Source of the DNA: Serratia quinivorans | Lineage (GTDB): Bacteria > Pseudomonadota > Gammaproteobacteria > Enterobacterales > Enterobacteriaceae | Direction: 5' to 3' | Assembly: GCF_946227985.1 (NCBI RefSeq) | Contig: NZ_CAMKGL010000001.1 | Location: 1,674,001 to 1,738,000 of the forward strand | DNA length: 64,000 bases | Shown here: positions 11,317 to 20,888 of the stretch, in pieces | Numbering within the stretch: position 1 is the stretch's first letter | Layout: each line of letters begins with the position of its first letter | Made by a program: the position numbers and the translations under genes | The notes under the pieces: model-generated | Database searches by the model: none | Told to the model about the DNA's origin: nothing | Seen by the model: only the letters and a program-made list of their open reading frames with translations

Positions 11317-12438
11317 ATGGATTATCAATTAGATCTGGACTGGAACGACTTTTTGCAGCGTTATTGGCAAAAGCGTCCGGTGATTCTGAAGCGTGGCTTC
11401 AAAAACTTTATCGATCCGATCTCCCCGGATGAGCTGGCTGGGCTGGCGATGGAAAACGAAGTGGACAGCCGTTTGGTTAGCCACCAGGACGGCCGCTGGC
11501 AGGTGGCTCACGGCCCATTTGAGAGCTTTGACCACCTGAGCGAGAACAACTGGTCGCTGCTGGTGCAGGCAGTCGATCACTGGCATGAGCCATCCAGCGC
11601 GCTGATGCGCCCGTTCCGTCAACTGCCGGACTGGCGGATGGACGACCTGATGATTTCGTTTTCGGTACCGGGCGGCGGCGTTGGCCCGCATTTAGATCAG
11701 TACGACGTGTTTATCATTCAGGGTACCGGCCGCCGTCGCTGGCGCGTGGGCGAAAAAGTGCCGATGAAACAGCACTGTCCGCACCCGGACCTGCTGCAGG
11801 TTGAACCTTTTGACGCCATTATCGATGAAGAAATGGAACCGGGCGATATTCTGTATATTCCGCCGGGCTTCCCGCATGAAGGCTACGCGCTGGAAAACGC
11901 GCTGAATTACTCGGTGGGTTTCCGCGCACCGAACGGTCGTGAATTGATTAGCGGCTTTGCCGACCACGTGCTGGCACGCGAGCTGGGCAGCAAACGTTAC
12001 AGCGATCCTGACATTCAGCTGCGTGAACATCCGGCGCAAGTGCTGCCGCAGGAAGTCGACGCCCTGCGCCAGATGATGCTGGATCTGGTTGAGCAACCGG
12101 AACACTTCCAACAGTGGTTCGGCGAGTTTATCTCCCAGACCCGTCACGAGCTGGATGCCGCGCCGCCGGAGCCGCCTTACCAGGCAGGCGAAATCTACGA
12201 ACTGCTACAGCAGGGCGAGCCATTACAACGTCTGGGTGGCCTGCGCGTACTGCGCGTTGGCGATCAGTGCTTTGTGAACGGCGAACTGATGGATACCGTG
12301 CATCTGCAGGCTGTCGATGCCATGTGCCAGAACTTCAGCGTCAATGCTACCCAGTTGGGTGACGCGGTGGACGATCCGTCGTTCCTGGCGCTGCTGACCG
12401 CACTGATCAACAGTGGCTACTGGTATTTTAAAGACTGA
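11317..12438 (+). CDS. roxA: 50S ribosomal protein L16 3-hydroxylase RoxA
   Basis: A 2-oxoglutarate/Fe(II) JmjC-type oxygenase that hydroxylates Arg81 of ribosomal protein L16 in E. coli (formerly ycfD). The 373-residue protein has the iron facial triad at H125, D127 (GPHLDQYD) and H187 (YIPPGFPHEG). N-terminal FLQRYWQKRPV and the C-terminal winged-helix-like extension match the E. coli protein. It sits directly after phoQ, as in E. coli. Confidence 0.95.
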   Translation: MDYQLDLDWNDFLQRYWQKRPVILKRGFKNFIDPISPDELAGLAMENEVDSRLVSHQDGRWQVAHGPFESFDHLSENNWSLLVQAVDHWHEPSSALMRPFRQLPDWRMDDLMISFSVPGGGVGPHLDQYDVFIIQGTGRRRWRVGEKVPMKQHCPHPDLLQVEPFDAIIDEEMEPGDILYIPPGFPHEGYALENALNYSVGFRAPNGRELISGFADHVLARELGSKRYSDPDIQLREHPAQVLPQEVDALRQMMLDLVEQPEHFQQWFGEFISQTRHELDAAPPEPPYQAGEIYELLQQGEPLQRLGGLRVLRVGDQCFVNGELMDTVHLQAVDAMCQNFSVNATQLGDAVDDPSFLALLTALINSGYWYFKD

Positions 12439-12456
12439 AGCTGAAATCATTCTCAT

Positions 12457-12489
12457 AAAGCCACCCGCCCCAGGCGAGTGGCTTTTTTT
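12457..12489. terminator. Bidirectional terminator between roxA and hcxB
   Basis: AAAGCCACCCGCC pairs with GGCGAGTGGCTTT (one mismatch), followed by a T-run on the + strand and A-run partner on the other. It separates the convergent roxA and hcxB genes and overlaps the hcxB stop region. Confidence 0.8.
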
Positions 12490-13576
12490 ATGCCCGCAGC
12501 GCCTGCGTCAGGTAAGCATCAAGCTCATCGTCCGGCATGCCCGCCTGCCTGGCTGCTGCGCAAATCTGCTGCCAGGTGTTGGCATCTATCGGGATCCCCT
12601 GCTGCAAGCGTTGTTCGCGATTCGCCTCTTCCCACTCCCCCGGTACCTCAATCGGCCGACCGTCACTTGGCGGTGAGGCTTTAACCCAGTCAATAAACGC
12701 CTCAGCCTCACTTTGCATCTCAGGTGCCGCAAAGGCCTCAGGGTTGAGGATAATGGTGGTCATACAGTTGAAAATGGCGTCGGTGTTGGATTTCAGCGTA
12801 GCACTATGGGTAGTTCGCCCGCCCGACAGTGCACCGCCGAGGATCTCGCACAGGGCGGCCAGCGCATAACCTTTATGTGCGCCAAAGGGCAGCAACGAAC
12901 CAAACGGCTGCTCGTGCATCACTTTGGGTTCGATAGTGGGTTGTCCATGCGGGTCAATCAGATAGCCCGGCGCGACGCTCAGCCCCTTGTTGTAAGCCAC
13001 GCGGGTTTTACCGAAAGCGATACCACTGGTGGCGAAATCCAGCAGCAGCGGCTTTTTACCGGTACGGGGGAAAATAACGCAGAAAGGGTTGGTACCAAAG
13101 CGACGATCGCTGCCGCCAAAAGGTGCCACCATAGGGTCGCCCACGACATTGACGAAGTGAATGGAGATAAAACCGGCACGTGCACACTGTTCAGCCCAGT
13201 GACCAATACGGCCGATGTGGTGCGAATTATTTAATGCCACCGCCGCCAGCCCCAGCTGCCTGGCTCGTTCGATGCCTTTCTCCATCGCCTCACTGGCGAC
13301 CACCTGGCCGAAACCCTGACCACCGTCAATCGTCAGGACCGCACCGGCGTCGCGTACTATCTGGGCATGAACGTTAAGCTGTAAATGCCCCTGCGCCAGC
13401 GACGCCATATAGCTCGGGATCATGCCGACACCGTGGGAGTCGTGTCCGGCCAGATTGGCCTGAACCAGATGTTCGGCCACGAGCCCGGCCTCTCGCTCGC
13501 TACTGCCGGCATGGCGCCAAATGGCCTGTACAAACTGTTCGAGGCATTGGCGATCGATACGGTGTTCAGTGCTCAT
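12488..13576 (-). CDS. hcxB: Hydroxycarboxylate dehydrogenase B (malate/L-lactate dehydrogenase family)
   Basis: A 362-residue NAD(P)H-dependent 2-oxo acid reductase of the Ldh_2 family. It aligns from memory end to end with E. coli HcxB/YbiC (361 residues), which reduces 2-oxo acids such as phenylpyruvate and glyoxylate. Conserved segments are ANLAGHDSHGVGMIPSY, ALNNSHHIGRIGHWAEQC, RRFGTNPF and HKGYALAALCEILGGALSGG. In E. coli ybiC lies elsewhere, so its location here between roxA and pepT is a local rearrangement. Confidence 0.88.
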   Translation of the reverse strand: MSTEHRIDRQCLEQFVQAIWRHAGSSEREAGLVAEHLVQANLAGHDSHGVGMIPSYMASLAQGHLQLNVHAQIVRDAGAVLTIDGGQGFGQVVASEAMEKGIERARQLGLAAVALNNSHHIGRIGHWAEQCARAGFISIHFVNVVGDPMVAPFGGSDRRFGTNPFCVIFPRTGKKPLLLDFATSGIAFGKTRVAYNKGLSVAPGYLIDPHGQPTIEPKVMHEQPFGSLLPFGAHKGYALAALCEILGGALSGGRTTHSATLKSNTDAIFNCMTTIILNPEAFAAPEMQSEAEAFIDWVKASPPSDGRPIEVPGEWEEANREQRLQQGIPIDANTWQQICAAARQAGMPDDELDAYLTQALRA

Positions 13577-13661
13577 GATACGGCTCCTTGTGCGGGAAAT
13601 ACGTACTACACTAGGAGCAAATCATTGTTACGGCAAGCAATTATAGTCATCGTAATTGGAG

Positions 13662-14891
13662 CTATTTGGCGTGTTCTGCCGTCAGCGCAGCGATGCGCAT
13701 AATCACGGCCACCGCCTGTTCCATCCCTTCAAGGGAAACAAACTCATGCTTGCAATGATAGTTATAACCGCCGGTAAACAGATTCGGACAAGGCAGACCG
13801 CGAAACGATAACTGAGCGCCGTCGGTGTCGCCGCGAATCGGCTTCATCACCGGTTCAATATCGCAATCACGCATCGCCTGTTGCGCCAGCGCAATCACAT
13901 GGGGATGTTCTGCCACCTGTTCGCGCATGTTGTAGTAGCTGTCTTCAATCGTCACTTCGATATAACAATCCCGCGGCAGGCCTTTACCCACCTGCTGGGC
14001 TATCTCAACCATCCCGCGTTTGCGGACCTCAAAACCTTCACGCTCGAAATCACGCAGAATATAGTGCATTTCGGCGCGCTCAACGCTGCCCTTAAGGCTG
14101 CAGAGATGATAAAAACCCTGATAATCGGCCGTGGTTTCCGGGGTTTCATCTGCCGGTAACGCCTGCTGAATACGGGTTGCCAGTGACAGGGCATTCACCA
14201 TCACCCCTTTGGCACTCCCAGGGTGAACATTATTGCCGACAATTTTCACCGTCACCGACGCCGCATTGAAGTTCTCGCATTCCAGCTCACCGACACCACC
14301 GCCATCAACGGTATAGGCCCACTCGGCATTGAATTGTGCAACGTCAAAAAACCGTGCGCCCTTGCCCACTTCTTCGTCCGGCGTAAAGGCCACGCGAATA
14401 TCGCCGTGGGGGATATTGCGTTGCTGCAACCGCACCATGGCGGTCAGAATTTCGGCAATGCCTGCCTTGTCATCGGCACCGAGCAGCGTTTTGCCGTCGG
14501 TGGTGATCAACGTCTGCCCCAGCATCTGGTGCAGGATCGGGAACATCACCGGAGATAGCACCTCATCGCCAATGCCCAATGCAATATCGCCGCCGCGGTA
14601 ACTTTCGACGATCTGCGGGTTAACGTGTTTGCCGGTAAAATCCGGTGAGGTATCCAGGTGAGAAATAAACCCGATGGCCGGTACGGGCCAGGCAACGTTG
14701 CCCGGTAAAGTGCCCATCACGCAGCCATGCTCGCTGAGCGACACCCGTTCAAACCCCAGCTCAATCATTTCTTGTTGCAACGCGCGCGCCAGCTTCATTT
14801 GCCCGTCGGTACTTGGCACATGTTTGACGTTCACTTTGGATTGCGTGTCGAATGAGACGTAGTTAAAAAAACGATCTAGTAGTTTATCCAT
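13662..14891 (-). CDS. pepT: Tripeptide aminopeptidase (peptidase T)
   Basis: Cytoplasmic di-zinc M20 peptidase that removes N-terminal residues from tripeptides. The start is placed at 14889-14891 ([19 protein letters not shown]), matching E. coli; an upstream in-frame ATG at 14921 would add ten residues. Metal ligands are visible in [40 protein letters not shown] and NYHCKHEF. Two positions differ from E. coli: RGDTDGAQL for RGGTDGAQL and YHCKHEF for YHGKHEF, both beside active-site residues. About 409 residues. Confidence 0.94.
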   Translation of the reverse strand: MDKLLDRFFNYVSFDTQSKVNVKHVPSTDGQMKLARALQQEMIELGFERVSLSEHGCVMGTLPGNVAWPVPAIGFISHLDTSPDFTGKHVNPQIVESYRGGDIALGIGDEVLSPVMFPILHQMLGQTLITTDGKTLLGADDKAGIAEILTAMVRLQQRNIPHGDIRVAFTPDEEVGKGARFFDVAQFNAEWAYTVDGGGVGELECENFNAASVTVKIVGNNVHPGSAKGVMVNALSLATRIQQALPADETPETTADYQGFYHLCSLKGSVERAEMHYILRDFEREGFEVRKRGMVEIAQQVGKGLPRDCYIEVTIEDSYYNMREQVAEHPHVIALAQQAMRDCDIEPVMKPIRGDTDGAQLSFRGLPCPNLFTGGYNYHCKHEFVSLEGMEQAVAVIMRIAALTAEHAK

Positions 14892-15060
14892 GGTATCCGC
14901 CCTCAGAATATCGCGTTTCATTATGCGGAACCGATCCGGATCAAATATTGCGACAGGTCATTTTTAGCCAGATTTAACGAAAATCATTAACCCTTGTGAT
15001 GATTTCCCGCATTGACCAGGTCACCACACCAAAAGTTATCGCCAGCCACGGCTTCTGTTG

Positions 15061-15076
15061 TGTGATCCTCTTCACG
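15061..15076. promoter_or_regulatory. CRP-binding site upstream of the PTS permease
   Basis: TGTGA-TCCTCT-TCACG matches the CRP consensus TGTGA-N6-TCACA with one mismatch. It lies about 177 bases before the PTS gene start and is the main recognisable element in the 361-base gap between pepT and the PTS gene. It implies catabolite control of the sugar module. Confidence 0.6.
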
Positions 15077-15252
15077 ACTGGCACCGAGTGTCAGCCAATG
15101 ACCACCGGTACCTATTTCCGCTGACTAATTGCATCACCGGATCTTTCCTCCTATAACTTAGCCAAGGCAGTGTTTGCCCCTTTCTTTTTCGCCATCCCAG
15201 GGAGCTTTATCGACAACGTCGTTATCCATTAAAATATAAAAAAGGAACTGAC

Positions 15253-16812
15253 ATGAAAGGTATTATCGATAATATCTTAAGCAAGCTGCAGCTTTTTTCC
15301 AAAGCCATGATGGGGCCGATATTCTTTTTGCCGGTTATTGGTTTAATCCTGGCATTAAGTTCTATTCTTACCAACGCCACATTGGTAAATGAAAACTCCG
15401 GGGTTTTCCATGTAGGGAAAATGCTCGGCGATACCTTCTGGCCATTATTTGGTAATCTTGGGTTGATATTCTGTATCGGTATTACCTATGGATTAGCCAG
15501 GGATAAAAAGAGCGAGGCCGCATTGGTGGCGGTAATGTGCTTTATCATGTTCCTCGGCGCCAACTCGTCTTATCTGCAGCTTAGCGGCCACGTAGCGCAA
15601 AAAATCAACGGCGAATTTTACGGCACCGGACAGACCGAGCTGCTGGGGTTCACCGTGGTGGATATGGGCATATTCCTCGGTCTGATCCTCGGCATCACTA
15701 TCGCCTGGGTGCATAACCGCCTGTGCAACGTTGAACTGAACGGCGTGCTATCGGTTTATGGCGGCTCCAAACTGGTACTGATCGCCATGACGCCGGTAAT
15801 AGTGCTGTATGCCATCGCCTTCAGCTATCTGTGGCCGGCTATCTCGCACGGTCTGATCTCGCTGACTGGCTTTATGAAAAGCTCCGGTTCGCTTGGCGTA
15901 TTCGTTTACGGTTTCTTCGAGAAATTCCTTATTCCCACCGGGCTGCATCACTTTATCTGGTCCCCGTTCCAGCTCACCAGCATCGGCGGTTCGATCGTGC
16001 AGGATGGCCACACCGTTTCTGGCTCACAGGCGATCTTCCTGGCCTATATGCGCGACCCGAGTATCTCGCCGCTGATGAATGAAGCCCTACGCTTCTCGCA
16101 GCAAGGTATGGTGACCATCTTCGGCCTGTCAGGCGCGGCGCTGGCTTTTTATCACACCGCCAAACCGGAAAAGAAAATGTTGGCCAAGGCGATCCTGATC
16201 CCGGCCATCACCACGTCGATTCTGGTGGGTATCACTGAACCGATCGAGTTCACCTTCCTGTTTATTTCGCCGCTGCTGTGGGTGATCCACGCGGTGCTGA
16301 CTGCGCTGTCTCAGGTCGCCTGCAATCTATTCGAAGTGCGGCCCTGGGGTGCCAGCGGCCTGATTGAGTTCCTGGTGTATAACCTGCCATTGCCGGTGGC
16401 CCTCACTCGCTGGCCGCTATATGTCGTGATTGGCCTGATTCAGTTCGCCGTCTATTACCTGGTATTCAAAACGCTGGTACTGAAGCTTAATTTGAAAACA
16501 CCGGGCCGCGAGGATGACGACGAGGTCAAGCTTTATACCAAGCAGGAGTATCAAAATAGTAAAAGTACGCCTAATGAATTGAGTGGAATAATTATTCGCG
16601 CGCTTGGCGGTAAAGACAATATTATTTCCGTAGACAACTGTTTCACCCGGCTCAGGGTAGAATTAAAAGACATGCAACGGGTAGATGAAGCGGCATTAAA
16701 AAGTACCGGGGCCAAAGGCGTGGTGAAAAATAGGCGCGAGGTTCAGGTTATTTACGGCGTCACCGTTGGCAAGGTCAAAAACCAGGTCGAGAAGTATTTA
16801 GCAGCACTCTGA
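15253..16812 (+). CDS. PTS sugar transporter EIICB (glucose/maltose family, alpha-glucoside-like)
   Basis: A 519-residue membrane permease. Residues 1-420 form the EIIC domain with about ten TM segments and the GITEPIEFTFLF signature (about residue 325). Residues 440-519 form the EIIB domain with the phosphorylated cysteine C463 in NCFTRLRVEL. EIIA must come in trans, for example Crr. It resembles the MalX/GlvC/AglA group. The adjacent GH4 hydrolase and RpiR regulator indicate uptake of a phosphorylated disaccharide or aryl-glucoside. Good AGGA RBS at 15241-15245. Confidence 0.88.
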   Translation: MKGIIDNILSKLQLFSKAMMGPIFFLPVIGLILALSSILTNATLVNENSGVFHVGKMLGDTFWPLFGNLGLIFCIGITYGLARDKKSEAALVAVMCFIMFLGANSSYLQLSGHVAQKINGEFYGTGQTELLGFTVVDMGIFLGLILGITIAWVHNRLCNVELNGVLSVYGGSKLVLIAMTPVIVLYAIAFSYLWPAISHGLISLTGFMKSSGSLGVFVYGFFEKFLIPTGLHHFIWSPFQLTSIGGSIVQDGHTVSGSQAIFLAYMRDPSISPLMNEALRFSQQGMVTIFGLSGAALAFYHTAKPEKKMLAKAILIPAITTSILVGITEPIEFTFLFISPLLWVIHAVLTALSQVACNLFEVRPWGASGLIEFLVYNLPLPVALTRWPLYVVIGLIQFAVYYLVFKTLVLKLNLKTPGREDDDEVKLYTKQEYQNSKSTPNELSGIIIRALGGKDNIISVDNCFTRLRVELKDMQRVDEAALKSTGAKGVVKNRREVQVIYGVTVGKVKNQVEKYLAAL

Positions 16813-16837
16813 CATTTATTAATTTGGGAGATATTAA

Positions 16838-18223
16838 ATGAAATTAACCGTTCTGGGCGGCGGCGGCGTGCGTTCGCCGTTCCTGGCCAAATCTATCGCC
16901 TACAACGCCCACCGTATCGGCGTCACTGAAGTGGTGTTTATGGACACCGATCAACATAAACTGGCCATCTACGGTGCCATAGCTCAAGGGGTATTCCAGC
17001 GTATTCGCAGCGATATCGCCTTCAGCCTGACCAGCGATGCGCATCAGGCACTGAGCGGTGCAGACTATATCATCACCACCCTGCGTATCGGCGGCGAAGA
17101 AGGGCGTATTCATGATGAGCGCATCGCACTCAACCATCAGGTTCTGGGACAGGAAACCACCGGTGCCGGCGGCTTCGCCATGGCAATGCGCTCAATCCCG
17201 GCGATTATCGATTACTGCCGATTGATCGAACGGCTGTCGTCGCCAGGCGCAGTGTTATTCAACTTCACCAACCCTTCCGGCATGGTGACCGAAGCTATCA
17301 TCAAGTCAGGCTTTAAACGCCAGGTGTACGGCATCTGTGACGCGCCCAGCGAGTTTATCCGCGAACTGGCCGAGCTGTTGGGTTGCCGCGAGAGTGAATT
17401 GAGTATCGACTGCTTTGGCCTGAATCACCTGTCCTGGTTCCGCAATGCCAGGGTCAACGGTGAGCCGGTAACCGAACGGCTACTGGCGGACCCACGCCTG
17501 TATCGCGACACCTGCATGAAATACTTCTCACCCGAGCTGGTCGAACTCTCCGATAACCTGATGCTCAATGAGTATCTGTATTACTACTACTACCGTGAAC
17601 AAGCGATCGCCGCTATTGTCAGCGCCGGTGAAACCCGCGGCGAGCAAATTGCGCAGATCAATCGGCAGATGCTGGCAGACCTGGCCGAGCTGGACATCCC
17701 GAACCAGCTGGATCAGGCCTTCAGCCTCTACTTCAGCCATTATCTGACGCGCGAAAACTCGTATATGCAGCGCGAGTCCAACCAGGGCAAAGTGAAAGAG
17801 CGTGCCATGCTGACGCTGCAACAGTTTATCGAACAACCGGACAGCGGTGGCTACGCCGGGGTGGCGATCGATATTCTGGAGGCGGTGAACAGCGGCCAGC
17901 AAAAACGCGTGGTGGTATCGATGCAAAACAACGACACGCTGGACTTCCTGCATCCTGAGGACGTGATCGAAATCAGCTGTGAACTGAGCAGTGCGGGCAT
18001 TCACCCGGTGAAAATGCGTGATATTCCCGACACGCAAAAAAACCTGATCGCTCGGGTGAAAGAGTACGAACGGTTGGCAGTAGAAGCCATTCTTGAAGGT
18101 AACCGTAAAAAGGCCATTAAAGCTTTGATGGTGCACCCGCTAGTGAATTCCTACTCGCTGGCAAAAACGCTGGTGGAGGAGTATCTGCAGGCCCATCGGC
18201 AATATGCTGAACACTGGCGTTAA
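16838..18223 (+). CDS. GH4 6-phospho-glycosidase
   Basis: A 461-residue NAD+/Mn2+-dependent glycosidase expected to cleave the phosphorylated sugar delivered by the adjacent PTS. The N-terminus has the Rossmann motif VLGGGGVRSP. The metal ligands are probably C167 (YGICDAPSEF) and H197 (GLNHLSWF), and the FNFTNPSGMVTEA segment is typical of GH4. The start KLTVLGGGGVRSPF differs from CelF/LicH and from GlvA/AglB, so alpha or beta specificity cannot be set from the sequence. It starts 25 bases after the PTS gene; the two form an operon. Confidence 0.87.
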   Translation: MKLTVLGGGGVRSPFLAKSIAYNAHRIGVTEVVFMDTDQHKLAIYGAIAQGVFQRIRSDIAFSLTSDAHQALSGADYIITTLRIGGEEGRIHDERIALNHQVLGQETTGAGGFAMAMRSIPAIIDYCRLIERLSSPGAVLFNFTNPSGMVTEAIIKSGFKRQVYGICDAPSEFIRELAELLGCRESELSIDCFGLNHLSWFRNARVNGEPVTERLLADPRLYRDTCMKYFSPELVELSDNLMLNEYLYYYYYREQAIAAIVSAGETRGEQIAQINRQMLADLAELDIPNQLDQAFSLYFSHYLTRENSYMQRESNQGKVKERAMLTLQQFIEQPDSGGYAGVAIDILEAVNSGQQKRVVVSMQNNDTLDFLHPEDVIEISCELSSAGIHPVKMRDIPDTQKNLIARVKEYERLAVEAILEGNRKKAIKALMVHPLVNSYSLAKTLVEEYLQAHRQYAEHWR

Positions 18224-18239
18224 CCCCGGCGGCGCGGCC

Positions 18240-18959
18240 TCAGCGGCTGCGCCGTTCAAACCAGGCCTTGATCAGGTTTTCAAACCCCAGCAAACAGTGA
18301 CCAAAGAACGGATTGGGGTAATAGATATCGTGGTCATACTTCTGACGATCTTCATAGATAAAACGCATATCGGCCTGCTGCGCCAGCGGGCTGTCACCGT
18401 CGCCACAGAACGCTGCCAGCCGGATATCGTTACGCTTCACCGCCTCGCTCCAGTTCAATGCCGAACCACTATTGCCCGATTTTGAAATCACGATCACCAT
18501 ATTGAAACGAAAACGCGTCTCCCGATCGAGAATATCGAAGTCCGGCCACAGCGATAAATAGCTGTCGATGCCCAAGGTCATAAACTTGTTGTACATGTAC
18601 TGCGCCACCAGCTGCGAGAAACCGCTGCCGTGGATCAGAATTTTGCCTTCATCGAGCAGATCGAGGAACTGCGCCTGCTGCTGCACGCTAACCGCCACGG
18701 GTGCCGTTTTTTCAGCCAGATAGGCCGGTGCCATGGCCAGGTTGAATTTGATAAAATACACCAGCTCCAGGTAGCCGCGAAATCCCAACTTTTTTGCCAG
18801 CCGCACCACCGTTGACGGCGAGCTATAACAACGGGCGGAAAGCGCACGAATACCCTCGTCGATACAAGCATCGGGGTTATCGAGAATACAGTTGAGAATA
18901 GCCAGATCCGTTTTACTCAGATCCGCCTGGCTGAATACCTGTTTGAAGTTCACCGTCAC
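18240..18959 (-). CDS. RpiR/MurR-family transcriptional regulator
   Basis: A 239-residue regulator. The N-terminal RpiR helix-turn-helix lies at about residues 1-75 (IRALSARCYSSPSTVVRLAKKLGFRGY), followed by a SIS sugar-phosphate-binding domain (ILIHGSGFSQLVAQYMYNKF, VIVISKSGNSGSALN). It is convergent with the GH4 gene, 16 bases apart, and is the likely regulator of the PTS-GH4 operon, sensing a phosphosugar. Confidence 0.85.
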   Translation of the reverse strand: MTVNFKQVFSQADLSKTDLAILNCILDNPDACIDEGIRALSARCYSSPSTVVRLAKKLGFRGYLELVYFIKFNLAMAPAYLAEKTAPVAVSVQQQAQFLDLLDEGKILIHGSGFSQLVAQYMYNKFMTLGIDSYLSLWPDFDILDRETRFRFNMVIVISKSGNSGSALNWSEAVKRNDIRLAAFCGDGDSPLAQQADMRFIYEDRQKYDHDIYYPNPFFGHCLLGFENLIKAWFERRSR

Positions 18960-19064
18960 CCCGTTGGCGCTATTATGACGAAAGAAGGTGGGTATTTTCT
19001 GGAGAGACAGCCCGTGGAGCGGCGGGTGTAACCCCAGGGTGAAAAATTCCCCCAGGGGACAAAC

Positions 19065-19901
19065 CTATGGCTGATCCGCTCGTGCCACCTTGCCTACCAG
19101 AAATTTATGCACAAAGCGCGGTACCACTGCGCTGGCCTGGCCATAGTGCTTTTCATCAAACTGACTCTCCACCTGGCTGGGTTCCAGATTCAGCTCCATG
19201 GTATGCGCCCCGCCCAACCGGGCCTCATGCACAAAACCGGCGGCCGGGTAAACGTGGCCTGAGGTGCCGATAGCAACGAAAAAATCGGCCTTGGCCAGTG
19301 CCTGATAGATTTCATCCATACCCAGCGGCATTTCGCCGAACCACACTATGTGCGGCCGCAGCGGTGCCGGAAACTGGCAGCAATGGCAGCGATCGTCGAC
19401 GCCAAGATCTTCCGGCCAGTCAAATACCTGCCCAGAGCTGGTGCAGCGCACTTTCAGCAGTTCGCCGTGCATATGCAGCACTCGGGTGCTACCGGCACGT
19501 TCGTGCAGATTATCGATATTCTGCGTCACCAGCAGGAAGTTATCCCCCAGCCAGGCTTCGAGATCTGCCAGGGCACGGTGTGCGGCATTAGGCGCAATCT
19601 CCGGCGACTGCAGCTGGCGGCGACGCTCATTGTAAAACGCCTGAACCAGCTGCGGATCGCGCTGGTAGCCTTCCGGTGTGGCAACGTCCTCCACCCGGTG
19701 TTCTTCCCACAGCCCGTCGGCGGCGCGGAAGGTGCGAATACCCGACTCAGCCGAGATCCCGGCCCCGGTCAACACCACGACAAACGGCTTTTTCAGCTCG
19801 GCGGCCGCCATGGTGTCGCGATGAAATATCCGCGAACGAAAGCGCTGATGCAGCACATGCTTACTCTTGCGAAACTGACACAGCCGATGGCGAGTGTGCA
19901 T
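19065..19901 (-). CDS. cobB: NAD-dependent protein deacylase CobB (sirtuin)
   Basis: Class III sirtuin that removes acetyl and succinyl groups from lysines. The 278-residue protein has the NAD motif [16 protein letters not shown], catalytic His in [12 protein letters not shown], and zinc cysteines in VRC and [17 protein letters not shown] keeps the Tyr and Arg that bind succinyl groups in E. coli CobB, so desuccinylase activity is likely. The basic N-terminal extension ([11 protein letters not shown]) matches the long E. coli form. nagK lies 11 bases upstream. Confidence 0.95.
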   Translation of the reverse strand: MHTRHRLCQFRKSKHVLHQRFRSRIFHRDTMAAAELKKPFVVVLTGAGISAESGIRTFRAADGLWEEHRVEDVATPEGYQRDPQLVQAFYNERRRQLQSPEIAPNAAHRALADLEAWLGDNFLLVTQNIDNLHERAGSTRVLHMHGELLKVRCTSSGQVFDWPEDLGVDDRCHCCQFPAPLRPHIVWFGEMPLGMDEIYQALAKADFFVAIGTSGHVYPAAGFVHEARLGGAHTMELNLEPSQVESQFDEKHYGQASAVVPRFVHKFLVGKVARADQP

Positions 19902-19912
19902 TAACTCTCTCC

Positions 19913-20833
19913 TTACTTTTCCCTGTTGACCAAATTGAGGAACGCAGCTCCGCGCACCCCACCGGCGTCGCCGTAGCGAGCCTTTTCAATCCGCGGCAGC
20001 TTGGCCACCCGCAACAGATGCGCCGGCAAACGCTGCGGTAATTCCTGGTAGATCGCTTCAAAGTTCGACAACCCGCCGCCAATCACCACCAGATGAGGGT
20101 CGATGATGGTCAGCAGATTACCCAGACATATCGCCAGCACGTCCATAAAACGTTCGACATGAGCCACGGCCTGCGGCTCACCCGACTGATAATGCGCAAT
20201 GATCTGCTGCGCAGGCAAGTGTTGCTGGTAAAAGTGAGCGTACATCCACTCAAAACCGCGGCCGGAAATGTAATTTTCGATGCAACCCTGATGACCGCAA
20301 CCACAGGGAACGCGAGGTATATCACGGCCCAGCACCTCAAGGGCATCTACCGGCAGGCGGAAGTGGCCGAATTCACCAGCGATATAGTTACGCCCGGAAA
20401 CCACCTTACCCTCGACGATCAACCCGCCGCCAACCCCGGTGCCGAGAATAATGCCCAATACGGTGGGATAGTGACGGAACTCTTCGTCCCAGGCTTCCGA
20501 CAGTGCAAAGCAGTTGGCATCATTATCAATGCGTACTTCACGACCAATCAATTCAGCCAGGTCATGCGGCAGCTTCTGCCCCATCGCCGCCGGCACGTTG
20601 GCAGTAAACACGGTGCCGTCGTCATCGTTGGGCAGGCCCGGAATGCCGATGCCGACCATGCCCTTCTGGCCGCAGAACGCATCTGCTTCAAAGGTCAGGT
20701 CGCGCAACGTCGCCAGCAGTTGCTGATAATCTTCACGCGGCGTCGGCACTCTTTTTTGCCAAATGCGCTGCAGGTCTGCGTCGAATACGCCCAGCTCAAT
20801 CTTGGTGCCGCCCATATCGAAACCGTAGTACAT
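19913..20833 (-). CDS. nagK: N-acetyl-D-glucosamine kinase
   Basis: ROK-family kinase that phosphorylates GlcNAc released during cell-wall recycling. The 306-residue protein begins [18 protein letters not shown] (ATP-binding DxGGT). It has the zinc motif [17 protein letters not shown] and the [10 protein letters not shown] segment. Order lolE-nagK-cobB is as in E. coli. A terminator on the upstream side (20850-20879) separates it from lolE, so it probably has its own promoter. Confidence 0.95.
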   Translation of the reverse strand: MYYGFDMGGTKIELGVFDADLQRIWQKRVPTPREDYQQLLATLRDLTFEADAFCGQKGMVGIGIPGLPNDDDGTVFTANVPAAMGQKLPHDLAELIGREVRIDNDANCFALSEAWDEEFRHYPTVLGIILGTGVGGGLIVEGKVVSGRNYIAGEFGHFRLPVDALEVLGRDIPRVPCGCGHQGCIENYISGRGFEWMYAHFYQQHLPAQQIIAHYQSGEPQAVAHVERFMDVLAICLGNLLTIIDPHLVVIGGGLSNFEAIYQELPQRLPAHLLRVAKLPRIEKARYGDAGGVRGAAFLNLVNREK

Positions 20834-20849
20834 AACCCACCCTCAGGCT

Positions 20850-20879
20850 AAAAAAATGGGGCGGCATCTCTGCCTCCCC
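20850..20879 (-). terminator. Terminator after the lolCDE operon
   Basis: On the minus strand GGGGAGGCA / TGCCGCCCC (one mismatch, 4-base loop) is followed by ATTTTTTT. It lies directly after the lolE stop and before nagK. Confidence 0.8.
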
Positions 20880-20888
20880 TGATTTTGA

